A stretch of 64,000 nt of DNA from Loripinus fragilis. Taxonomy: Eukaryota > Mollusca > Bivalvia > Lucinida > Lucinidae. The position numbers were made by a program, and so were the translations under genes. Location of the stretch: NCBI GenBank assembly GCA_964019695.1, contig OZ026515.1, positions 44,135,994-44,199,993 of the forward strand, in the 5' to 3' direction. A model generated the notes under the pieces. That model searched no databases. It was not told the origin of the DNA and was given only the letters and a program-made list of their open reading frames with translations. The stretch's first letter is position 1; every line of letters starts with the position of its first letter. Below, piece by piece: positions 9,101 to 18,888 of the stretch.

Positions 9101-10915
9101 ATGCAGATCGATAGTTTCCCAGTTCCTGGGGTAAGCTGCAGTTGGCTTGTCATTCTCTATACTAGCCAGGCCTCGAGTTTATAAAACTTGAGTACAGTCT
9201 CAGACTCAAAATAAAGCGCAATGATTGGCTGCTTTGCGACATGTGTCAGCAAGCAGCCATTCATTGCCCTTTATTTTGAGTCTGAGAATGAACACAAGTT
9301 GTATAAACTTGAGGCCAGATCTCCAGGCTTCTCTGTTCAGAGGATCGAAGCCTTCTAAGTTGCACACATGGACATCCGCTTTAACACACTCACTCCAAGA
9401 TTTCCTTGGTCTCCCACTTCCTCTAGGGTCAGGGATAGCAATACCGGTAATTGAATTTTTACAGGAAGATGCACACGTGACATGACCATACCATCTCAGA
9501 AGTTTCGTTCTCAGTGCAACAGCTACCTCCTGAATCCCTAACTTTGTGTACAGGGTTTCCGTAGGGACTTCGTTGTGTGGTTTGACACTGCAGATCCAGC
9601 GGATCATGGCTCTATCATTTCTATGAAGCCTCTGTAAATCCGAGGCTGTTGGTGCCCAAGTTTCACTTCCATGTTATAGGGCTGAGAGGACGCATGCGCT
9701 TTTCTTTCAAATATTTTCAGCAGTGTATTTGACACTCTGATAGAGTACTCCTAAAAGAATTTTAGAAAAAAAGTTTTTTAAAAAAAAAAATATGCAGACA
9801 AAATATGAAAATTTACCCACCATGCAGAGTTGAAATTTGTTTCATAATAAAAGCATTCTTACAACATTTAAGCTGTGACTAGTATAAAGCATAGCTGAAA
9901 AATTTTCCATGCCTGGTTGGGAATTGAAACCAGGTTGTACCGGTACAAGACCAATGCCATAACCACTGAGCCAAAGAGTGGACTCTAACACAGAGGCAAG
10001 CATGTTGTAGTGATATTTGCAATATATCATATACTGAGCTGTATTAATCCAGTAAACCAGAATCTCATTAAAAATCTAAAGCAATTTAATCAATCTAATA
10101 TAAAGTAGGCACACCTAATGGGCGACCAACCAATTTGTTCTGAGAGGATAGCACAGTATACAGTATTCTTGTGAGTCTGTACTTGTGAGTAAAAGCTGAC
10201 TTAAACCTCACTCTGAGTATAAGGAAATCACATTTAGCTGTAAAATAATCCTGCAAGCTATTTTGAAGGCGCCAGGGCTCTTGAAGTCCCCGTTGGATAT
10301 CATTAGTAGAACTGTTCCTATACAATATGTAACTTGTGATTGTAAAATGATTGTTCACACATTGAAGATGGCACCTCTTATTTTGTGCACATTTTATGAA
10401 TATTTTCTCATTTTTGCTGGGTGTTGAACTTAGACATTTACGTCAAAATGCTTTGATGGTGTCTGGTTTGTGTAATCCATAACTCCAAAAGTTAACATAA
10501 TGCTGCATTTCATCAGGGTCTACACTGTTTGTAAAGGTAAAACAGATCTTCAGACAAAAGAATACAATATGTTCTGAAAATTATAACCTGATGCCTATAG
10601 ATATGTACAATGGACTATCCCAAGTTTATTGTATCCAACCAGAAGGAAGAATCCATTAGTATATAAGGGGTTAATAGCTTCATATGCCCCAAACAAGTTA
10701 TAGACTCTAGCTAGGACAGTACATACAGCCCAATCTGAAGGTTTTCTTCTGATGAGACAAATTATCCTTATTGTATTGGATCTTTTTCAGAGTTTCAGTT
10801 CAACCCTGAGAGTTTCAGTGCAGGGGAGAGCCTTGGTGCAAGCAACTTGCTTAACCAACCAGCAAACAGTGTGCAGAGAAAATTCAGTGTTGGACTTGGG
10901 ACTCCAAGATCATGA
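3034..10915 (+). CDS. CCNB1IP1: CCNB1IP1 / HEI10 meiotic crossover E3 ligase, C-terminal exons (gene span in window)
   Basis: HEI10 (human CCNB1IP1) is a RING-type E3 ubiquitin/SUMO-ligase-like protein that marks recombination intermediates and promotes meiotic crossovers. The four exons join in phase to about 127 residues ending at TGA 10913-10915. The fragment begins with a charged coiled coil (KKKYNEVSDKLSDRNRQ, KLQ). It continues with MYESLRRR, a GDGD-containing linker and an EFQFNPESFS segment, and ends in a basic tail. The vertebrate protein has the same order: KKKF-DISEKL-ERNRQYQKLQ, then YDSLRLRN, then a GDGDFQF motif near the C-terminus. Vertebrate proteins are about 277 residues, so the N-terminal half with the RING lies outside the window. 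The family match is from memory, not from a search. Confidence 0.85.
3183..3360. mobile_element. Foldback MITE with 20-bp perfect terminal inverted repeats
   Basis: The 20 bases at 3183-3202 are the exact reverse complement of 3341-3360 (gttcatggaatcatgaatac). Inside, 'gttaactttgaaagagaccc'-type phrases also repeat. The element starts 57 bases after the HEI10 donor at 3126. Confidence 0.75.
4115..4295. mobile_element. Palindromic MITE, 'aaatggtgcatttgctcc' family
   Basis: Two arms meet at 'gcatttgctccaaaggagtaaatgc'-like sequence, and the right arm carries the 'ggcgtcaaaaggcgttat' end. A fuller, oppositely oriented copy lies at 7790-8005 and a half copy at 2840-2990. Confidence 0.65.
4429..4648. 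mobile_element. Foldback element with 'gctcagctcaactgagcatg' ends
   Basis: Both ends hold near-identical internally palindromic blocks (gctcagctca(a/g)ctgagcatga) followed by or preceded by 'aatttcatg/catgaaatt', so the 220 bases fold back on themselves. No coding potential. Confidence 0.65.
4930..5105 (+). mobile_element. SINE-like element, family 2
   Basis: A degenerate Pol III B-box-like stretch ('tttgatccccggctcc') is followed by 'tgtggcccccgtctccatat'. The same tail phrase occurs in the tRNA-headed element at 57476-57660, so the two belong to one family. The head here is poorly preserved. Confidence 0.5.
5325..5430. repeat. Palindromic element centred on 'gtctgctggcagac'
   Basis: The arms read 'gagaatcgtctgctgg' and 'ccagcagacgattctc', with outer arms 'aataaggcatgatatttc' against 'gaaatagcataccttatt'. 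It lies about 130 bases upstream of the HEI10 exon at 5560. A long stem of this sort should form in single-stranded RNA. Confidence 0.7.
5560..5677 (+). CDS. CCNB1IP1: CCNB1IP1 exon, MYESLRRR segment
   Basis: The acceptor is 'ggttttctag' and the donor TCAG|GTATAA. It enters in phase 0 and leaves in phase 1 after 118 nt. It reads AMYESLRRRFVTLSS, then a GDGDRP stretch and a Pro/Thr/Met-rich linker. The first part continues the coiled coil and corresponds to the YDSLR segment of vertebrate HEI10. Confidence 0.82.
5767..5997 (+). mobile_element. tRNA-derived SINE with intact 13-bp target-site duplication
   Basis: The body is 5780-5984 with a tRNA-like head: A-box-like 'agtggctcagtggtagag' and B-box 'gggttcgagcctc'. 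A conserved SINE body follows ('ccttgagcaagacac', 'ttagtactggttcaaccc'), and the tail ends in 'aaatcaaacaaacaaa'. The flanks carry the identical 13-mer 'atcttcccaatat' at 5767-5779 and 5985-5997. Relatives lie at 58195-58385, 61094-61296 and 55050-55196. Confidence 0.9.
6820..7300. repeat. Fragments of dispersed 'agcccccgcaaac' and 'agctcacgtgagcc' elements
   Basis: 6825-7035 begins 'agcccccgcaaactttgtttgtggtgg', is non-coding and ends in a short AT-rich stretch. 7040-7300 begins 'agctcacgtgagcc', close to the 5' end of the large element at 55368, and contains 'tgaaaccacaagacctag' and 'cttgatatttggtatgtagc', like its internal units. These are probably remnants of non-coding bivalve repeats in the HEI10 intron. 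Confidence 0.55.
7531..7740. mobile_element. Hairpin MITE family M1, copy 1
   Basis: Outer arms are 'cagtaaaacctgtgta' and 'tgttttacacagg'. The centre is 'tattggagaatgctcc' against 'ggagcattctgcaata', and 'ttaatgcaggtcaaaagtat' is repeated inverted. Further copies with the same centre lie at 54637-54853 and 61638-61845. Confidence 0.8.
7790..8005. mobile_element. Palindromic MITE, full copy of the 'gcatttgctcc' family
   Basis: It runs from 'taaccctttactccataata' through a central 'ggagcatttgctccaaatg' hairpin to 'aaaatggtgtcatgatctaa'. Its parts match the copies at 2840-2990 and 4115-4295. Confidence 0.65.
8314..8361 (+). CDS. CCNB1IP1: CCNB1IP1 exon, short linker
   Basis: The acceptor is very good ('ttattgtttttcag') and the donor AATG|GTATAT. 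The 48 nt enter and leave in phase 1, so skipping this exon would preserve the frame. It encodes a short basic/serine linker (GGDVLNKRITRSESTN). Confidence 0.75.
8448..8517. repeat. Hairpin of family M3 ('cagatcaggcc')
   Basis: The arms 'cccagatcaggcc' and 'ggcctgatctgg' flank a short AT-containing loop, with 'aacagtttggg'-type outer sequence. Fuller M3 copies with 'gtctgctga' ends are at 16085-16260, 17755-17940, 20770-20905, 21305-21475, 21975-22105 and 57105-57345. Confidence 0.65.
9173..9313. mobile_element. Foldback insertion beside the LINE relic
   Basis: The left arm 'cagactcaaaataaagcgcaatgattgg' pairs with the right arm 'attcattgccctttattttgagtctg'. The outer arms 'ctcgagtttataaaacttga' and 'tgtataaacttgagg' also pair. 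It abuts the retrotransposon relic at 9315, which suggests insertion into it. Confidence 0.6.
9315..9720 (-). pseudogene. Non-LTR retrotransposon relic, C-terminal region of a reverse-transcriptase ORF
   Basis: Read on the minus strand, the 5' side gives HGSETWAPTASDLQRL and NDRAMIRWIC. It continues with a LGIQEV-ALRTKLLRWYGHV stretch and a GSGRPRKSW motif. This order (G-SETW, R-MLRWICG-like, LRWFGHV-like, GRPRKTW-like) is characteristic of the C-terminal end of LINE polyproteins in many invertebrates. A TAA just upstream of the G-SETW motif and the loss of the 5' part show it is dead. Its 3' side is interrupted by the foldback at 9173-9313. Confidence 0.8.
9880..9995 (-). mobile_element. tRNA-like SINE fragment
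   Basis: On the minus strand it shows an A-box-like 'tggctcagtggttatgg' and, about 35 bases later, a B-box-like 'ggtttcaattccc'. It has no CCA-ready acceptor stem and the folding arms are incomplete, so it is a SINE head and not a functional tRNA. Confidence 0.6.
10791..10915 (+). CDS. CCNB1IP1: CCNB1IP1 terminal coding exon
   Basis: The acceptor is 'tgtattggatctttttcag'. The first two bases complete a Glu codon, then FQFNPESFSAGESLG and a basic tail lead to TGA at 10913-10915. The (E/D)FQF-P-F pattern resembles the end of vertebrate HEI10. No AATAAA is visible in the next 150 bases, so the 3' UTR end is not placed. Confidence 0.82.
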
Positions 10916-10956
10916 ATGGATAGTCATGTGAACTTTTTACAGTTTAATTATATACT

Positions 10957-11176
10957 CAGGGGCGGATCCAGAGGGGGTTCAGGGGTTCGCTTGAACTCCC
11001 CTCCCCGCACCCGGTTTTTAAATATCCTATGAAAATGAAATAATTTGGTCTCAGTGAGACCAAATTATTTCATTTTCATGGGATATTTAAGTAAAATGAG
11101 ATAAAATCAGCAAATCGAAACCCCCATACCATTAAACATATGAACCCTCTTTCCAGAAATCCTGGATCCTCCCCTG
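10957..11176. mobile_element. MITE with 'caggggcggatccag' ends and a central hairpin
   Basis: The left end 'tcaggggcggatccag' and right end 'ctggatcctcccctga' are imperfect inverted repeats. Inside, 'gaaataatttggtctcagtgagacc' and its reverse form a long stem. It lies 42 bases after the HEI10 stop, so it may be part of the 3' UTR. Similar 'cgcggatccag' ends appear at 31990 and 53652. Confidence 0.7.
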
Positions 11177-11302
11177 AATCTGATCGAGGCATGGAAAGTT
11201 AGGTAATGCAGCTGACTGGCAGTGATCAGACCTCCGGAATAGAGTGCAAATTTGATTTTTTCCCCTTATTTCTCAACCAAAAGATATATTGTGGGTACTT
11301 AA

Positions 11303-13693
11303 GGTCACTGCCCATAGCAATAACCGTAACTCTAAATCATCAAGGGAGGTAATACTTGGGAGCGTTCGATTATGACAAAGTGTGATTTTACGCAACTATG
11401 ATATGTTTTCTATAGACAGTAATGCCCGTTACACTGCACGTTGGTAATCAAAAAGTGAGTGATATCACATTAAAAATGCAAACAAAATTTTAAGTACAAT
11501 GAACGACAAAAGTTGGCATTCTTTACGGATACTAAACGATGGACGCACAGCTCTGTGTGAAGAAAAAAATCAGTCAGTGCAATGGAACACGCATTTTACC
11601 AGGGATATGTCAGTCGAATGTTCGCGGTTTTTTGACAGTCCACAACAACAATAATGATATAACCACATATATATAGATCTATATATGATTTTCTGGTTTT
11701 ACTTTACCACCAAGACAGACTATCCCGTCACGTTCTCTAGCGTTTACTTTGACGTGCGCTAATGACGTCACTTAACTCTTATGACGTCATTATGCGTAAA
11801 TGAAACGTATTGAACTTGACGTTGACGTTGAGAGTCTCTCGCTTTAACTTGCGTCCTAAACAATTTGCCTCCTGCCAAATGTGTTCCAATATTTAGTTAC
11901 AAGGGCTATCTTGGGCTATGATTGACCCAAGTATAGTCGTGAGTCTAAATAATAGTGTGCCTACTCTAAATTTACAAAGGTACGCGAGGAATTTTGCCAT
12001 CGGGGTCTGCGAACAACAAAGGCGCAGACCAGCTTGCGCAGTCTGATCAGCGCATTTGCTATTCACTTATTGAATAGTATCAAATTAAAACTTGCTCCAA
12101 TCGAGATTTTACTGTTCTATCAAGTCTCTGTGGCTGAGAAGGCTGGTTTTGGTATGATCTTATCGGAAACCCTAAAGACAGGTTTTGTCGCATCGATTTT
12201 CATTTATATTCATGTAAATGCGGACCCAATCCGCAAACCTGGTTCATGCGATATGCACATAGAAAATGTCTAGCCCCTCTAGACTACTCGTGGCCAATTC
12301 CGCCCATGACCACCACCGACGGGACCAAAATACCAAAAACATTACCCCGTCCCCCTCCGCGCCACTGAATACTCCTTTCCGTAGCGGGAAGGGTGTCGGT
12401 GTAAAAAAAAACCTTTTCATATAAATGCGGGTCCAACTAAAGCATAGGTGAGCTATAGGTACTCAGTGAGGCGGTTCTTTTGAGCACCCGAAATAAATAT
12501 AAAAATAATGAGCAGTAAAATATTTACAATTTTACGCTAGAATTATTGCAAATCTCCAAGTTCCTCTACATTTGAAATGTTTCAACCGAAAGATGTCTGT
12601 CGAGGGATATATATAGATCTAATAGAAATAAACCTCATCTGGCCAAGTGTTAAGGTCCGGCCTTGCTTCGCGATCGGGCATTAGTATGGCGCCCGAGGCC
12701 GCAACAAAGATTTAAAAACATTTCGAATTCTTGGCTGAATACATGAAGTATATGCATCGATAAATTGAAGCGATGCATATTAAAACAGCACTTTTAACAC
12801 CTAAATTAGACATGCAGAGTTACCCCGTGACCTTGAAAAACGGTAAATGTCTCCCAAAACACTACATCTCTATCCTAATGATGGATCTATGCAAATTTGG
12901 TCATAATATATCGACTACGTGTTCAGACAAAATGCCGATAAGTTTCTTTTTACCGTGGGTGGGGTATTTTGGTATCGTTTTGGGTATGGAAAAGTATTCT
13001 CATATGTGCATATATATGTTCCAAGTATTTGGAGTACATATTGTTTCATTTGGAAGTTCACGATGAGGTATTTGAATCCATAGTGTTTGGTTCGTAAGGT
13101 TTTAACATGCTTAGAAATAAGAAAAGCCTGCTTAGTTCATTATTTTGCAGTTTATGGGGATAGGGATACTTATTTGGGAATATCTCACTAATTAGATGGT
13201 GATTTTTTTTAAAATTCTGTCATAATGCATCTTATATAATGATCACTTTTCCTAAAAAAAAATAGAAAAATTTATTTTTTTAAAGTGTGTTTAAATATTA
13301 AATTATCAGTCAGTAATTGCTGAAAATGAATGCATAAATATCGGCGAATGCTGGTTTGAAAGCGTAATATGAAGAAAAATACTTGTAAAGCTGCAAAAGC
13401 ATGGTTTGAGAAAAAGTTCATAATTATTGATGGCTTCGCAGGCTTGTTTGAAATTACGATTTTCAAATACAAAATTGAGTTACAAAATATTTTACTTGTC
13501 TTAATGAGTTTCCAAAAAGCTGTGTAAAAAAGCCAACATAGGCCATATAACGAAGAGCTGTAACTTTTGAACTGGACGGTAAATTTTCTTTATTTTGCGC
13601 TATTTTTCTTATAATATGATGTACTACAGAATATCAAAATATGAAAAAATTCTATTTTTTGGAAAAAAAATCGCCCAGGTGTGGGCAGTGACC
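11303..13693. mobile_element. Non-autonomous piggyBac-like (TTAA) element, copy 1
   Basis: The element is 2391 bp and flanked by TTAA at 11299-11302 and 13694-13697. The ends are inverted repeats: 'ggtcactgccca' at the left and its complement 'tgggcagtgacc' at the right. It is alignable along its length to 26074-28981. Neither copy shows a transposase-sized reading frame, and open frames in one copy are not kept in the other. It contains paired TGACGTCA palindromes at 11763 and 11782. The TTAA target is the basis for calling it piggyBac-like; other TTAA-targeting elements are possible. Confidence 0.8.
11763..11789. promoter_or_regulatory. Pair of CRE-type palindromes TGACGTCA
   Basis: Exact TGACGTCA octamers occur at 11763-11770 and 11782-11789. 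Both are preserved in the second copy of the element (27054-27061 and 27072-27079). The octamer is the classic CREB/ATF site. Function is inferred only. Confidence 0.5.
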
Positions 13694-13844
13694 TTAAAAG
13701 AACTGCATCGATGAGACATTTCTTTTGAGCATCCAAAACATATGTTTAAACTGATGGATGAGAAAATAATCACAATTTTACTCAAAATATTTTTGCTTAT
13801 CAGGATCTATGATTACCAACACCTGTATCATAGCTTTAAATACA

Positions 13845-13998
13845 TAGAGGAGCTAACATAAGTGCTCATGTTTTATTGAATTTATTAAACCAGTTGAGGA
13901 AAAGAGATAAAATGTCAGGCTTGTCGAGCATTTTATCTCTTTTTTGCAACAAGTTTAATAAATTCAATAAAGTAGGAGCATGAATGTTAGATTCTATA
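13845..13998. repeat. Foldback element with about 30-bp arms
   Basis: The arms 'ttattgaatttattaaac' and 'gtttaataaattcaataa' and the inner arms 'aagagataaaatg' and 'cattttatctctt' form an almost continuous stem. Outer 'gtgctcatg' pairs with 'catgaatg'-like sequence. Confidence 0.7.
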
Positions 13999-14146
13999 GA
14001 TCACAGGATATTAACATTACTACAACACATTTTTGGCGTAAAAAAGTAAAGATTTTGCCAAATTTGAAGCAACGTTATAATGGACGTAATTATGTAACTT
14101 TACTAAATCTGTAAATCACTAGTGGTTTATCGAATTTATTGCATGA

Positions 14147-14987
14147 CGTTACAGGGCTGGAAAATTCTACTCTTCCGCTCGCCATGGCGAGTGGAAATTC
14201 TTGCTGACGAGTAAACTTTTTAATCTGCTCGTCCTTAAGGGCAAGTGAAAATTGCTTTCAGAAAATAAAGAATTTGTGGTCTGTGCGGTTGAGACAGGAA
14301 AGTGTCATATACACAACGGAATATAGTTTATTTCATCTGGAAACATCGCAATAAATTCGTTAAAGTCAGTAAACCGAATGCGTAAACTACGGTTGTCCAT
14401 AGCAACGCTTACCGCCAAAACAAGGCTGACAGTGTATCACACTGAATAATCAATATTTCTATTGTAAAAATTTTAAACCAGTCCGTAATATTGGGAAAAC
14501 CCAGACATGTGCTTGTTTTTCAAGAAGAGTGAGCTTTGGGGCCAGAACAAGGTGGTGGGGATAGTGAAAAAACGTAAAGCATGCTGCCGAACACTCTGCG
14601 GCCGAACATGAAGAGTAAACAAACTTTGGCAGGACTAAAAGACAGCGAGTTTCGAAAGGTTTTAATGACAGGGGATCTGGATGGAATACCGTGAGACAGC
14701 AAGTGCTTTATTTTGCCAAATTTGTCATAAATGTCCTAAGCAAGTATTCAACACTGTTTAAACAGTTTTTAAAATACTTGAACACTTTATAATAATAAAA
14801 TTACCTCCCTACAGTATCAAATGAACGGTAAAACTATCTACATGTATTTGGTCAGATTTTTGGTTTAAAAATATTCTGTGGAAATTTGATGTAGGACGAG
14901 CAGAATCACGTAAGGACGAGTAAACTTTTTATGGCACTCGTCCTGTGGGACTAGTGGACTTTGAAAAAAATTTCCAGCCCTGCGTTA
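14147..14987. mobile_element. hAT-like non-autonomous DNA transposon
   Basis: The element body is 14152-14982 (831 bp). It starts 'cagggctggaaaattc' and ends 'aaatttccagccctg', with an inner inverted pair 'gacgagtaaactttttaat' and 'ggacgagtaaacttttta' arranged toward each end. A direct duplication 'cgtta' flanks it (14147-14151, 14983-14987). CAGGG-type termini are typical of hAT elements, though these normally make 8-bp duplications, so the superfamily is tentative. Confidence 0.65.
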
Positions 14988-15361
14988 TATCACTCCCAGA
15001 CGCGACATCATGTGATAAAATGCTTTATTTTGTTTGTGGTGGCACTTACCACATTGTTGGAAATCTCATGTCGTGGCTCATTTCATTTATTCATTACTTT
15101 AATCAATATCTGAACCCTTTTCCTGCTGAGCCCAGATATATCTTCTTTAGAAAACAGTGTATATCCAGATCAACTGGCTCCTGATGATCCATCTGATCAG
15201 GATCTTCACTGTCATCCATGAAACCTCGGAATCCACTGTATTGATTGAAATCACGTAGCTGAACTGGCTGGAAAATAGAACTGAACATGCCATAGTGTAT
15301 TCAGCAAGACAAGGGTTAATTAATTGTGCAAGTTGAAATATGGGTCTTGTATGGCAACTGT

Positions 15362-15880
15362 TATGCTACTCTCACACCTGTAAATCTGTTTTACAAATGG
15401 TACAAATGCTTGCTAATGCCATTGCAGTAATGTGTTGCAAATGAAATGAGAACACAAAACATGGGTAACTAATTTGCATATTACACATTGCGGGTGTTTC
15501 TCTTTGTCTTAGATCTACAAGCCCCTATCCAACGAGCTTATTTTCCTTTAAATTTGTACTAATTGTCCACATTCATCCTGCATTCTACGGAAATATCAAT
15601 ACGAATGCAAGGGAATCTTTACAAACATCTTACGATCACTAAAAATGCCTTGCCATCAATAAGAATGGCTTACGATTGCTTACGAATATGTTGCGAATAT
15701 GCTTTTCTTACGGATTTTAGGAGCATGTCTCTAATCTTCGCAAGATCCTGAGAAAGCTTACGAACAGCCCAAGAACGCATACAAACACCATCTAATTTCT
15801 TGCAATCATTGCGAATAGGCGCCGAATTGCATTCATAAACCCATTCGCAAGCATATTCGCTTAGGTGTGAGAGCAGCATA
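15362..15880. mobile_element. MITE with 18-bp terminal inverted repeats and internal 'ttacgaat' motifs
   Basis: The left end 'tatgctactctcacacct' and right end 'aggtgtgagagcagcata' are inverted repeats with one mismatch. The 519-bp interior is rich in short variants of 'cttacga', 'ttgcgaat' and 'ttcgcaag' on both strands. No coding potential. Confidence 0.7.
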
Positions 15881-16084
15881 AGGAAAATTAACTGGCAGTT
15901 ATTTGTCATTATTTCTTCTAAGTTTCATGCATGATTTACAAAATTGTATTTAAGGAAAGGAATAACAAAGTTGTTTTCAATAATGATAATATGGACCAGC
16001 CCATGAGATAATTCTACTTATATTGCATATGCCTAATGGCATTCATACCTCTTTGCCCCCTGGGAAATTTTTCCCGCTTTTTTG

Positions 16085-16260
16085 TTGTCTGCCGATTTTT
16101 TTTCAAAATCAACTTTTTCGAAAAATTCTTTCAGGAATACCTTCTGAGTGTAGAACAGATTGGATCCAGATCAGGCCTGACATTTTGTCGGGCCTGAACT
16201 GGGTCCAATCTGTTTGCAAAGGTTATGAGCAGACGACACTAGGAGGCATAGAGTTAAACA
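16085..16260. mobile_element. Hairpin family M3, copy
   Basis: It begins 'gtctgccgatttttttt' and ends 'atgagcagacgacactagg'. The core hairpin is 'cagatcaggcctgac' and 'gtcgggcctgaactgg'. Shared flanking phrases are 'tcaaaatcaactttttc' and 'ggaggcatagagttaaac'. Confidence 0.75.
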
Positions 16261-17339
16261 AACCTAAGCAGCATGTAGTGGGGCTAGGGGTAAATTCTTC
16301 TACTTCCATACTTTGTGCATGTAAGCAGTGAAGGTTCTGGCTAGACTATGCTTTTGTGAGGCTTGTCTAAGCCTTGGCTGTTTAGCCCTTTGTATACTGC
16401 TAACTCCTAAATGAGTACTTTGGCAAACAGTGAAAACCCTGACGAAATGCCACAAAATATGGCATAACATCAGGGTCTGCACTATTTGCTATTAAGGGTA
16501 AAAAACGATCAGGGTATGAAGTACATCTTAATTTGGAAATTCTAACCTCTGACCCCATTATATATACAATGATTCAATCATCCAAGGGTCATGGTATCAA
16601 TTTTAAGCCAGATGGAAGAATTCATTAGAAACTAAAGGTTAGACAAGTATCCAAATCTCATGAGTTAATTGGCTCATAAGGTAGGGTCTACTCTGTTTGC
16701 TTATGGAAATATGATTAGATATGATCCTACACTAGTGGACCTGACAAATAATTTCTTTCGTGAAAGTTTATATAATTATTCATAGTGGGTTGAGCTTAGC
16801 ATGAATATTCATGAAGGAAAGGGTTAAGCAAGAATTGGAAATCACACCTTGGAATCACAAAATGCTTAGAGAGGCAAACAGTGAAGATCTTGGTCAGACT
16901 GTTCATTCATCAACATTCTGATATTGGTCTGATATTGGTCTGCACTGAAATTTCAAAACATTTTCTGCTCTTTAGTTTTTAACAGGTGCTATTTTAGTTT
17001 TGTTACATGTATGTTTGTAAATATTTTACACAAGTTATAGATTTATTTTCGTTATAGCTATGTTCAAAATAAAACATAATGCATTAAAATGTGGAGTCTG
17101 TTTTAACTTATATTTAATAAGATTCATACTTTTGATTTGAATGTCCCAAAGTTGGTACAGTATATACCCTAAATAATCTGCAAGACAGTCTTGTCTCCAG
17201 GAAACATTGTAAATTCAGATCAGACTGCTTCTAAAGTCGCAGTCTGATCAGGGTTTACACCATTGGCCATTGCATCACTTTATTATCCCAAGACTGATCA
17301 GGATATAGCGATCAGCTTTGCATCTGTACATCCGTCTGC

Positions 17340-18440
17340 AGACCATTTTAGTTTAATTGTTCACTCCATAACTTATATACCCTTTGAGATACATGTACAT
17401 GTATTTTGATAATGTTTGATATGCATATATATCGGGGGGTCAAACCCCCAGTCAAGATGGTGTGGTGCATGCAAGAATGATTTCTCTTTTGAGTTGTGTA
17501 CCTTTAATTTTAAAGGGGAAACCTTGCATTCTCCATAACTTCTGACCCCTTTGAGATAATTTGATGATATATGGTAGTTATTCAAGATGTATGAATGGTT
17601 ACTCTCCTTTGCTTCCTGAGGAAATTATCTCCCTTGAATGAACTTAAGGGGAAACTTTGTGGGCTCCATAACCTTGATACCCTTTAGGATATTTTGATAT
17701 TAGTAAGATTATACATCATGTCAAGATGGTGTGTCATATGTACAAGAATGGTTGCTCTTCCTTCTTTTTTCAAAATCAACTTTTTCAAAAAATTCCTTCA
17801 GGATTTAGTCCTATTTATCATCTGAGTGTCAAACATGTTGGATCCAGATCAGGCCCGACATTATGTCGGGCCTGATCTGGGTCCAATCTGTTTGCAAAGG
17901 TTATGAGCAGACGACATTAGGAGGCAAAGAGTTAAACAAGTGTGTCTTCCTGGTGTCTCGTGATGGTTGAGCGGCTCTTCCTCGCGGTGCCACGGGGTTG
18001 TCTGTGGTTTGTGATTGTGGTATTTCCTGATCATACTCACTTCCTATTTTTGCTATTTTAGTAATATCTCCCTTGCAGGAATTTTCAAAGGCAAATCCTT
18101 GCACTCTTGATCACATTCATACCCTTTGAAATGTTTAATGTTTGGTAGGAGTATATTTCAGTTGAAGATAGATTGATCTCCCTTTAATGAATCTTAAAGG
18201 GGAAACCTTATACACTCAATCGTTTCCTTTCAGATATTTTGATAATATTTGTTTTATATCAAGTCAGATGGTGTGTCACATGCAAAAAGGATAGATATCC
18301 CTTGCTAATTGTTTGAGTTATCTCCCATGAACAAACTTGAAGTGATCTTCATTACTTTTATATCGTTTTAGATTGTTTAATTGATAACACATACTTTCTA
18401 TTAATGTATATCATGTCAAAATGTGGCGGATGCATGGTTG
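17340..18440. repeat. Degenerate tandem element ('ctccataac...ccctttgagat')
   Basis: Phrases such as 'ctccataacttctgacccc', 'tttgagatattttgat', 'atgtcaagatggtgtg' and 'aaaggggaaaccttgca' recur about five times at roughly 180-220-base spacing. The array is interrupted by an M3 hairpin element at 17755-17940. No open frames of interest. Confidence 0.65.
17755..17940. mobile_element. Hairpin family M3, copy inserted in the tandem element
   Basis: The core 'cagatcaggcccgacatt' / 'atgtcgggcctgatctgg' is an almost perfect hairpin. The ends share 'tcaaaatcaactttttcaaa' and 'gagcagacgacattagg' with the other M3 copies. Confidence 0.75.
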
Positions 18441-18515
18441 ATTGCACTGCAGCTCTTCCCTTTTGATTGAATTTAGAGTCAAAAACAATAAACTTGTTTC
18501 TCCAAATTTAAGGCA

Positions 18516-18888
18516 TTAAAGCTGCATAGTCTGTAACTATAACATTTTTCGAAAAAAAATATTTTCTTTTTAAATCATTTGTAAAAGTAGAATTAAGTTA
18601 TGTTGTCACAATAAATCTAATTTCTACAGCTGAAAACTGCATGGAAAAGTGAATTATCTTATAAAAACAGGTGTTTTTTCTCTTGTTTGTAATTATTTGC
18701 GTCCCTCCAATAATTCTAGATAGTTGATTTTTTTCATAAGTGCTGTTGTTTTGGCACTAATAATTTGTTAATTATTACGAAAAAGGTAAAATATATACCT
18801 GAATTTTAGTATTTTACTGTGTTCTTAAAAAATAGAAACATTATCTCTGAAATGAAAAGATCAAAAGTTACAGATTATGCAGCTTTAA
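18516..18888. mobile_element. TTAA-flanked MITE
   Basis: The body 18520-18884 (365 bp) lies between TTAA at 18516-18519 and TTAA at 18885-18888. The ends are 'agctgcatagtctgtaac' and 'gttacagattatgcagct', inverted with one mismatch. Size and target suggest a second piggyBac-like MITE, different in sequence from the 11303 element. Confidence 0.75.

Noticed and set aside
12773..13066. 97-codon + strand frame inside the TTAA element
   Set aside because: The matching region of copy 2 keeps only a shorter frame with a different start and end, so the protein is not conserved between copies.
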